From assembly GCA_033977485.1 (NCBI GenBank), contig CM066993.1:28882001-28946000 (forward strand): a DNA stretch of 64,000 bases. Reading direction: 5' to 3'. This DNA comes from Hydrangea macrophylla. Lineage: Eukaryota; Streptophyta; Magnoliopsida; Cornales; Hydrangeaceae. The notes below the pieces were generated by a model. That model did not search any database and was not told the origin of the DNA. It saw only the letters and a program-made list of their open reading frames with translations. The translations under genes and the position numbers were made by a program. Below are positions 55,783 through 64,000 of the stretch, piece after piece (within the stretch, counting starts at the first letter, position 1; each line of letters opens with the position of its first letter).

Positions 55783-57105
55783 TGTTAGGAAACTGCGTTC
55801 CCAGAATCCATTGACAGCACGTATAAGTTGGTACTGCAAAAACAATTACGTGAAAACTACAATAACCCTACAAGGGCAGAACTAGGGTTACCTTAAACTG
55901 CTAAAACGGATTGCTGTAGTAGACGAATCGAGAACACGGATTCGATAACAGCTCATGATCTTCTACCGTATTCCTTTGCTGCCAGAATATCGAACTGAGT
56001 GTGGGCTCTTTCGAAATCCTTTCTGTTTTCTGCTCTCCCTCTTTTACGCTCTCTTTTCTATTCCGAGTTATAATACTCTTGATGGAAAAATGCAAACTGA
56101 GGAGAGAGCCAAAGCAGCATATATATAGGCTACGATAGGGACCATAAGAAGTCAATAAGGAATAGGCTTCCTTATGGAATTAGGAAACCCTAATTCGAAC
56201 TGAATCAGATTCTTATTTTCATAAATTATAATTCATACCACTAAAAAATTATAATTGCACTCCTACCCTTATCTCAAAAATATATTTCGAGCTCCATGTT
56301 ATTAAATGCTTATTATCTCCCCATGTTAAGATTACAGATATCCATTAATCAAATATAATTACTGACAATCATATTTAATTAATTTCTTAAAATTCCTTGA
56401 GATCCTCTGCTTAACTTATCTGATATGTCGGATACAAAATCCACCTGCCGGGTTTGACATAATCAAAACTTATAAGCTTTCTCAAGGGGATATCATCAAT
56501 CCCAAAATTGAGACATGGATTCTATCATTAATTAATATCCACCACACAATTAATATTGCAACCCAATCCAATGAGATATTGACCCATTTAAGGATCTCAC
56601 CCTTTTAGGGATCAAAGCGTAAATATCAAATGTACGTGTCTACAAATTAACTTAAGATTTAGAGCATAAGCACTCATAATAGCCATGAGTTATTAATTAT
56701 CTTATAAGTCAGTATAAAGATAATTACCCCAAGTCAGTCCCGTTTAATACACAAAGTGTACCAGCATAGTGAGTTGAAACTATACCGTTTTCCGTAGTCA
56801 AGACAAACCTACTACAACACCATGCTGCAGTCCTACCGATGGTGTGTCCAATCCCATCTAAGACTGTAAACCAAAATCTTACATTCTATAATATCTGATG
56901 TCCTGATCTTCCGCGTGTAAGCCGAACTGTACACACCAAACCACCTACTATATAGAATGAGAGACACACATGCATAATATTAAATAAATAATATAATACA
57001 AACATTGCCCACATTGATTCTCATAAAAAAATGGATTAACTAGTTTTATTAAATGAATAATAAATCAACTACATAAAGCATGGCTTTTAGTATATATCCC
57101 TAACA
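55783..57105 (-). repeat. Copia: 5' LTR (right copy)
   Basis: 1323 bp, TGTTAGG to CCTAACA, matching 45879-47187 with scattered substitutions and one 13-14-bp length difference. Confidence 0.95.
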
Positions 57106-57567
57106 GACCTAACCGAGCGCTGTTATGAGTTTTATCTTGGTCAGGGTCCATTTGTAATATTTTCAACCCACCTGCAAACAAAAAAACTAAATAAAGAACA
57201 ATAAAATGTGCACATCATGCAGCACGTGCAACAAAACCAAGCCATGGTCGTATACATTCATTCATTCATTTACATTCACTTCGCAATAAATAAAGGAGAT
57301 CCAAGCATTCAAAGTTAAAATAAAAGGGAGGACCAAGCCATGGTCCCGTATACGGCAAGCAAGAGAAAATATAAAAGAGTTCAGCATAATAAAAGGACCA
57401 AGCTATGGTCACACATACGGTGAAAAAAGCCGAAAGGATAAAGGTAATGCAAATGCCTATCATACCAGCTACCCTGAAGCCGTCATCAAAATAAGAGTGA
57501 ATACATATATACAATCCACCAAATAAAGTGTATGTCCTCCCAAAACACTCAAAAGAAGGAGAGAAAG
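57106..57567. other. Element 1: spacer after Copia insertion
   Basis: Non-coding. Three degenerate repeats of the form CCAAGC(C/T)ATGGTC at about 57236, 57333 and 57398. Lies between the ends of the PMD and DUF7745-like pseudogenes. Confidence 0.55.
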
Positions 57568-60076
57568 TCAGCCCCGGCCCCGGCCTCGAGTCTGACGGGT
57601 GACGCGTCTGAGAGGCTCGTCCTCTGACTCTGTGCCGCTCCCGCCGCGTCCGCCTCCTCCTCTGCCCCTGCCTCTGCCACTGCTGGTGCCCTCACCATCA
57701 CCTCTACCATGTCCAGCACCGCTGCCTCCAGGGGTATCGCTGAGTGGGATGGCAAACTGCTAAAGCCGCTGCTGGAGCTCTCCCACCTTCCGGGATAGAG
57801 CCCCAACCTATTCCTCCTGGATGGAGGGAGCAAGTCAAATTACCAGATCGTAATAAAAATAGTTTGGAAAGCAAGATAAACAAATAAAAGGAGCATTTTT
57901 TATTCTTACCAGAGCCCTCGTATGTGTCTCAGCAGCCGCTCGCGCCCCCTCAGCCTGAACAAAAGGAAGAAGGATTAGAATGTCTGACTAAAATTACAGT
58001 TTTTAATAAAGCAAGATTTAGAAATTACCCTCCACTCTCGGCCGTAAATCCACTCTCTCACGCTGTGGGCGTAGAGCAAGCCCTCCTCTGCATAGTCCAG
58101 CGGGATATGGTCGTACTGGAGCAGAATGGTGGGAGCACCTGTCTGATATCTGGGGACCATGGTAGTAGCCTGCTCGCCATAGGAGATTGTCCTAAGGCTC
58201 CAATCCCAGGGCGGTAAAGCAAGAGCCTGAGCAGCAGCAGGGACGGGCTACAAGGAAGAATGAATCCAATAAGAAGATAAAACACGAATGTTCAAAAGGA
58301 ATAAAAAGGCTGAAAGAAACTTACCCGGGTCACCTCCATCAAAGGGAAGTTCTTCATCAGCTTCACAGCACGGAAAGCTGCGTACCCCGATGAAGGATCC
58401 ACGAAGCCTTGAAGAGACAGACTGGCTAGAGCAACTGTAAGCGCGGAACCCTGGAGGGTATCGGTAGCTCTCATAGACTCCGGCGGGGGGTGTGGCATGA
58501 AGAAGGACTCGGCCGCCAGGGACTGTCTAGTCACCCTCTCTCCAAGGTACCAAGCCCGAGCCTCCGGTCCGTCCAGCAGGACCCTCTGTGGGTCATACCC
58601 AGCCGACTCCCGCATCCCCTGGGAAGTCTCTGGGAGTACGTCTAGCCAGGGCTGCCACAGGACGTGCTGCTCTCGTAGGTTTGTTAGGAAGTTCCTGAAC
58701 GACATAAAATCATGAGCCCCGGTCTTACGCCTGACCCGATCCTTCGCCCACTTCAGCCCCTGGGGCATGATGAGGGCATCTGCTGGTCGCGTATCAGGCG
58801 ACATCATGTGCAAGTACTCGTGGGACCAAATCTGCAAGAAAAAGAGAGAAGTATAAATTTTAAGGAGCATGAATAAAGAAATTCGAAAATAAAAATGCAA
58901 AGTTTAAATTCAAAATCAAGAAGCAGAGAAGTATACCTCCCAGGCCCTCCAGAAACTGTCGGTAGAAGTTGGGTGATCCCGGGATATCTCTCCTATGTGC
59001 TGGTACAGGATGGCTAAACCCTGCACCAGCCCAGTCATACTGGTATATCTGCTCCATGTGCTCCAAAGACCCCAGCAGCGTCACGGAGATCCGATCCCCC
59101 TTGGTGCTCAGCAGAGAGCACCCCAGCATATACATCAGGAACCCCCGAGCCATTTGCTCGTCTGTAAAGCCCTGTTGGCCTCGGAAAGTATCCATGAACC
59201 ACTTAGCCATGACCAAGGGCTCCTCCGGGATGGCCCCCAGCAGCGGTTAAATCCGATCCCACTCTCTCTCCACGTCCAGATAGAGAAGGCACACCCCCCC
59301 CCGAAAGGGATCCCGGTGATCATGGAGAAATCCAGCGGCGTCATCGTCATCTCGCCAAACGGGAAATGGAATGTGCTGGTAGTGTCCCACCACCGCTCGG
59401 CAAGGACACATATCTGTCTCAAATTGTTGGAGCTTTTCGTCAAAAGTTTGACGAAGTCTCCAAAATCGGCCGCAGTAATGAAACCCCTCACTGGCTCACT
59501 CAGCTCCGTATACCACTCATAACCATGGGTAAGGCTGTCGTGCCCCTTCAGCACCTTGGGTTGTAGCTGTAAGAAAGAATCACAAGACTTGATGTTAGTA
59601 ATTGGATAAAGAAGAAAGCAATAAAAATAAGTAACTGGTAATGAGAAAGTGGGAGAAAAGCAACATGAGAATGAATAAAGAGAGAGAGAAAGGGAAAATC
59701 TGGAAATACTCGTAGAGAATTTCACAAGCATGGCGCTAGTTTGCATTCATATAAAGTTCAGTAGGTGTTGACAGAATAATAAAAGGAAGTAAATAAGTGA
59801 AAGCACCCGAAATACTAGAGAAATTTCAAGAAAAGAAGAGATGGTTCGCTCTTTTAAAAATAATTTAACAAAAAAATACATATATATATATACTGGATGT
59901 TTCAAAAGAAGTTCAAAAAGAGAGAAAGAGATCCTTTTGAGAAAATAAAAGATAGTAAAATTAAATATGCACAGATGCAGGTGAAACACCCAGGAACTCG
60001 TAAGCACAGTAGTTGTATTTATGAGGGAAAGTGGAAATAAAGCGGTTGCGTTCATGAACTTTAAAAAGAAAATATG

Positions 60077-60128
<52 letters not shown>

Positions 60129-60414
60129 GGTCGAAGGACGATCAAATTAAATAGGTGAACAAGCACAGATATGATTAGGAACACCCGGAAGATCAACAAC
60201 CTTGAAGAAGCATAAGAAATTATATTGATTATGCATAGCATTCACGACATTCAACAAGAAAAAAATTAAAAGAGCAAAAAGAAAAGGCGTTTACCTCGCA
60301 CTTGAACGCGCGGGCGGATAAATGCTCCTCGGGATCTAAGAGCAAGAGTGTGGGGTCGGGATGATGGGTGGCCCGATATCTGGCCCACTTCCGGCTACCG
60401 GAACCGCTCGCCAT
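57568..60414 (-). pseudogene. Element 1: PMD gene, antisense, six exons, decayed
   Basis: Exons (minus): 60414-60295, 59576-58937, 58831-58325, 58247-58029, 57954-57910, about 57840-57568. Exon 1 starts MASGSGSRKWARY. Exons 2-3 carry KVLKGHDSLTHGYEWY, AERWWDTTSTFHFPFGEM, DFSMITGIPF, LMYMLGCSLLSTKGDR, FWRAWE, WYLGERVTRQSL. Exon sizes mirror the element 2 gene (120 vs 126, 640 vs 642, 507 vs 519, 219 vs 237, 45 vs 45 bp). Splice sites remain good. Lesions: a frameshift at a C run (59289-59297), a TAA near 59247, an extra base near 59018, and two TAG in the last exon. The C-terminus is RG-rich (SGRGRGRGGGRGGSG) and acidic, unlike the shorter Arg tail in element 2. Confidence 0.82.
60076..60128. 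repeat. (TAA)n microsatellite
   Basis: About 17 consecutive TAA/AAT units within intron 1 of the element 1 PMD pseudogene. Confidence 0.97.
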
Positions 60415-60637
60415 AATCTGTCAAGAAAGAGGAAGATTCGCATGTTAGATTTATGAAAAATTTCAAAAAACAATGAGATAAGAGAGATTAACTGAGTTCT
60501 GATCGTGAGAAACTAACCTGATAGCCCTGGTAGATCGATCCAAGCAAGAAGAGGAGAGGGGAAAAATTTTCTCCAGAGAATAACCGAGTGAGAGAAAGTT
60601 GAGAGAATGAGAAAAATGAAATAAAACTGCCGGTTTT

Positions 60638-60740
60638 AGCCACTGCCGCTCAAACGCAACACTCATTTTTCCGTGCGCGGCAGTGGATGAACTGCCGCGC
60701 GGCACTCCGTGAATGCCGCATGGCAGTCAGTGACTGCCGT
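60638..60740. repeat. GCC/GGC palindrome cluster upstream of the PMD gene, element 1
   Basis: Units such as CGGCAGTGGATGAACTGCCG and GGCAGTCAGTGACTGCC. Lies about 225-325 bp upstream of the PMD ATG, matching the position of the 60-bp block in element 2 (about 220-280 bp). Confidence 0.82.
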
Positions 60741-61084
60741 AATTTTGAAGCGTGTGCCATGTTTAAGTCTGTTAAGAGATATTTTGTTTCCCCCCAAAAT
60801 TCAAAATTGGGCCCCCAATATTTGGATTTAACCCCCAAATTTTACCCTTATTGTGCCTTTAACCCCCGAGGTTGGTTTGCAGGATCAGATTGGTCCTCAA
60901 ATTTGAAAATTGAGATAATTTTGAGTCTGTGGGCCCTAATTCTTAAAAATTTGGAATAGATTTGAGCCAGTGGGCTCCCAAATTCTTGAAACTTGAAAAA
61001 AGGTCAGAGCCCGTGGGCTCCCAATTATGAAGATTTGAAATAAATTTTGGGTCTGTGGACTCTAAATTCATCTTAACACGATTA
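60741..61084. other. Element 1: non-coding spacer
   Basis: No gene. Degenerate repeats of GTGGGCTCCCAA-type sequence at about 60968 and 61013. Confidence 0.5.
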
Positions 61085-61700
61085 CCCCTGTTTTGAGAAT
61101 ATAACAGATTTATATTCTCGATCTGCGTAACAGATTTACGTTGATCCTCTGCCTCGAGAGTGTAGTGGATTTACATTCTTGGTTCTCGCGATAGATTTGC
61201 GTTAATCCTTGTTTTGAGAATATGATAGATTTATATTCTCGATCCGCGTAACAGATTTACGTCAATCCTTTATCTCGAGAGTGTAACGCATTTACATTCT
61301 CGATTCTCATAATAGATTTGCGTTAACCCTTGTTTTGAGAATATAACAGATTCTTATTCTCGATCTGCGTAACAGATTTACGTTGATCCTTTATCTCGAG
61401 AGTGTAACGAATTTTACATTCTCGGTTCTTGTGACAAATTTGCGTTAACCCTTATTTTGAGAATATAACAGATTTATATTCTCGATCCGCGTAACAGATT
61501 TACGTCGATCCTTTGTCTCGAAAGTGTAACGGATTTACATTCTCAATTCTCGCGACAGATTTGCGTTAACCCTTATTTTGATAATATAACAGATTTATAC
61601 TCTCGATCCACGTAACAGATTTACGTTGATCTTTTGTCTCGAGAGTGTAACGGATTTACATTCTCGGTTCTCGTAACAGATTTGCGTTAACCCTCAAAAT
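61085..61700. repeat. 121-bp tandem repeat, about five copies
   Basis: TTTTGAGAATATAACAGAT recurs at about 61091, 61212, 61333, 61455 and 61576. Each unit has two similar halves (TCTCGATCTGCGTAACAGAT and TCTCGGTTCTCGCGACAGAT). It lies where element 2 has its unrelated 99-bp array. Confidence 0.93.
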
Positions 61701-61933
61701 CAAATCAAAAAGCATTTTTGACCCCCGTAACAGATTCTGCATCAGTCAAGAATACGGCAATCTTCCTTGACTAATGCATTATGTAACGTGCGTCATACGT
61801 TGAGAAGACATGATGACGCTTGCGTAACCAGGTCTATTCAGAAAATACCATTACATAGCATACACATCACGATAGGATAGGTACATCCATCTGTGTGACT
61901 ACTTGCATTTGTGTGTGTTTGACCCCCGTGCCC

Positions 61934-61975
61934 GAACTACGCTTTGGTCTGATTCCTGATGGGATACGTAGGCAG
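61934..61975 (+). repeat. Conserved hairpin motif, element 1 copy C
   Basis: GAACTACGCTTTGGTC, TGATTCC, loop TGAT, GGGATACGTAGGCAGC. Stems CTACG (61937-61941)/CGTAG (61967-61971). Just before the PPT, like 14079-14121. Confidence 0.8.
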
Positions 61976-62134
61976 CTCATCATGGAGCACGACCAATTAG
62001 AACTCCGCTGCGCGCTCGCTTCCTTTTGCAATGCATTTTGTTTTTTCCTTAAATCTGACAGTTTGTTCAAAGGCTTGTCTTCACACAGGCTTCGACGTTC
62101 GCTTGTGGTTTGCGTTTCCCCACAAGCTCCATCG

Positions 62135-62147
62135 AAGAGGGGCAAAC
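62135..62147 (+). other. Element 1: polypurine tract
   Basis: GAAGAGGGGCAAAC directly before the 3' LTR. Same core as element 2. Confidence 0.9.
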
Positions 62148-64000
62148 TGTAGACACCCCGATTTTGACCAAACGTCGAATTAAGGAGAGTGTTACCTCCA
62201 TATCCGATGATGACCATGTCCGAACTTATCTAGGACTTCCAAAGATGATTCAAGCTCTTCGAAAGACTCACTAACCCAAAACAAAAAGAAAAAAAAAAGA
62301 AGAAGGAGTGGGAAAAGAATAAGCAGAACAGCACTCAAGCTTTTCCGCGGTAGTCACGGGCTACCTTTGCGGCAGTCTCTGGACTGCTGGAAGGCACTCT
62401 GTGAATGCCGCGAATTTCAAACAAGTGCCGCGAAAAATGAAATTTTACTAAAAAAACGGCAGTCCCTGGAGTTGTTCGCGGCATTCACTGAATGCCGTTC
62501 CGGCAGTCAGTGAATGCCGCGCCGGCTTTCACTGAATGCCGATGCGGCGTTACTAAGTGTCGCTTCCATCTCCGGTGAATGCCGCATTTTTGCAAATGAC
62601 AGCTGGTATACAGTACATTTTGTACTATAAAAGGACGACTGAATTAGGGTTTTCAGTCCTGAAATGACTAAAATACCCCTTTAAGATTGCCTATAAATAG
62701 AGGATGAATATTCACTTGCAAGGGAGGATTTTCTTTGAATTTATAAGTTGTATAAGTGCTCTTCTTGCCTTAATCTTCATAATTAGGAGAGAGTTTAGAA
62801 TAGTTTAAAGAAAGAGTTGTGTGAATTAGTGTATAAGAGCTTGATTAGTCTTTGGGAGTCCTCCAAAATTACCAAGTTGAGGATACTTTGGAGGTAAAAC
62901 TCTAGCATAATTATCCCTTGTTCAAATTAAATGTAGCATGCATTGAGTTTCTTTAGTTTTCTTCCCTTATTTTCTTTATATTCATTCTTTAGGTTCATAA
63001 GACTTTCCATGTCTTACTTGAATCTCTTGATTTGAAATCCCTTAATCTCTTTGTAATCTTGTGATTCATAGGGGGACTAAGGTTGATAGTAGATAATTAA
63101 CATGATGAACTTAAACCTAACTACATGGTTTGAAGTTTGTTATGGTTAAGTTTTGTGAAGTTCTTCCATACTTCTTTGAAATTTACAAATATGAGCATAT
63201 TTAGTCTCCAATGACCATCAAAAGGTAGGAGAACTAGCTTTAGACAAGCCTAATCCCATGGCTTATTTGTCTAAAGTTAATAAGAATAAAATGAATGAAC
63301 TCAATGAGCAGTGAGGTCACAATCTGTTTTTGATCAAGGATTTTTAGTTGATAATCTAACCGTTGGAATTAAGTGAAACCAACGGAAAAGTATTTATAAC
63401 TTAAAGTTCTACCACTGTAATTTTTGTTTTAATGAGATTTCATGTTTAAAATGGTTTGGCCATGAGTTTTGTGAAGTCACTACAATCTATCCAGAGTTTC
63501 AGAATAGTAGCTCTTTTTTGAAATAAGTAAATCAGAACCATAATAAAGTATTTGTGACACAAAATAATTTTTTCTAAGTAGATTAATGTGTTAGGAAGTC
63601 ACCATAAAAAGAACAAAGCATTTCTAATTTTTTTGCTATTTTTAGAAAATCGTGCAAGAACTCTGGACTGAGGGTTGTAGAATGCTGAGTGATGTTTGGT
63701 TTTTTCCCGATTCCCGGAGATCCAACCGTTGAAACTTTGATTTCTTTTTTGGGTTCAAAACTAGACACACAGAGGCATCTTGTGTCCAAAATTCATCAAG
63801 ATCAAACCATGGGAACCATGCTTTTTATTTCTTTGAAGTTCTGATCTGCTCTCAGCAATTTCCAGAATTCTGCAACAATTTTGATCAATCTCATAAATAA
63901 TAGCTTAGATGATATTTTCATGAGTTAAGGTTCAAACCATGTTTCAATAATGATTAGTTAAGCTTGAATTCAAAGTTTAAGTGATCTAAATAGCTGAGTA
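62148..64000 (+). repeat. Element 1: 3' LTR (first 1.85 kb; cut by window end)
   Basis: TGTAGACACCCCG start. Homologous to the complement of 53471 down to about 51220 in the solo LTR. GC palindrome cluster at 62345-62588 and TATAAATAG at 62692-62700. Confidence 0.92.
62692..62700 (+). promoter_or_regulatory. Element 1 LTR TATA-like box
   Basis: TATAAATAG about 104 bp downstream of the last GC palindrome. A second candidate, TATAAAAG, is at 62626-62633. Confidence 0.5.

Larger units (their letters stand above)
45879..57105 (-). mobile_element. Decayed Ty1/Copia retrotransposon
   Basis: LTRs 45879-47187 and 55783-57105 (ends TGTTAGG...CCTAACA; the left copy reads TGTAAGG). GACCT duplicated at 45874-45878 and 57106-57110. 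Without the solo LTR inside, 8.2 kb. Minus-strand order gag, protease, integrase, RT, RNase H, as in Copia. Several catalytic and nonsense changes make it inactive. The right LTR has a 13-14-bp segment missing from the left (around 55930). Confidence 0.95.
4671..64000 (+). mobile_element. Element 1: old Ty3/Gypsy Tat-type retrotransposon, host of later insertions
   Basis: Reading plus strand: LTR remnant (4671-5369), tRNA-Arg PBS, gag/protease/G-patch (6711-9546), insertion of element 3, pol (40480-43914) with an inserted solo LTR upstream, antisense DUF7745-like gene, Copia insertion, antisense PMD gene, 121-bp tandem repeats, PPT (62135-62147) and 3' LTR from 62148 off the window. Subtracting insertions leaves about 15 kb of internal sequence and LTRs near 3 kb, about 21 kb in all. 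Many nonsense and frameshift changes mark it as the oldest resident. The order gag-protease-RT-RNase H-second RNase H-integrase and the tRNA-Arg PBS place it in the Tat lineage. Confidence 0.88.

Noticed and set aside
60438..60838. Extra small genes upstream of the PMD pseudogene (60463-60705, 60650-60838, 60687-60959)
   Set aside because: Open frames across the GC palindrome cluster, with no conservation in element 2.
61867..62217. 116-codon minus-strand ORF spanning hairpin, PPT and LTR start
   Set aside because: Crosses cis-acting sites of element 1 (PPT and LTR boundary), so coding is unlikely.

Overview
The window is nuclear DNA of a flowering plant, probably a eudicot. The evidence is wall-to-wall nested LTR retrotransposons, plant-type primer-binding sites (tRNA-Arg, tRNA-Asp, a decayed tRNA-iMet type), a CACTA-type end, MITE-like hairpins, plant mobile-domain genes and a fragment of a plant proteasome-assembly-chaperone gene. 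I see no intact ordinary host gene.

Layout. (i) 1-4670: AT-rich DNA ending in subterminal repeats and a CACTA terminal sequence. It holds a broken PAC1-like fragment (minus strand) and one MITE nested inside another. It probably lies within a CACTA element that inserted into the 5' LTR of the next element. (ii) 4671-64000: 'element 1', an old, decayed Ty3/Gypsy Tat-type element of about 21 kb before insertions (plus strand): LTR remnant, tRNA-Arg PBS, gag, protease, G-patch, RT, two RNase H domains, integrase, then an antisense region with DUF7745-like and plant-mobile-domain (PMD) pseudogenes, PPT and a 3' LTR running off the window. (iii) Inserted in element 1: 'element 3' (9547-38644, minus, TSD AAGAT), an Athila-like element with gag and protease but no polymerase; a probable solo LTR (about 38778-40200); and a decayed Copia element (45879-57105, minus, TSD GACCT). 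(iv) Inserted in these: 'element 2' (10617-31296, minus, TSD GCGAG), an almost intact 20.7-kb Tat-type element inside an LTR of element 3; and a 3.0-kb solo LTR of the element-1 family (50441-53471, TSD CCGGT) inside the Copia element.

How the parts work together. Element 2 has a single open 2170-codon gag-pol, 3.3-kb LTRs about 99% alike, PBS and PPT. Between pol and its 3' LTR, on the opposite strand, it carries two further genes: a six-exon PMD gene with clean GT-AG introns, all in phase 0, and an intact DUF7745-like gene. Element 1, a clearly different family, has the same two genes in the same order, orientation and exon plan, but decayed. In both families this cassette is bracketed by copies of one conserved hairpin motif and by PPT-like sequences, as if inserted behind an ancestral element 3' end. 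An antisense position lets the introns survive retrotransposition, because the genomic RNA carries them in reverse. This two-gene antisense cassette is the most interesting system in the window.
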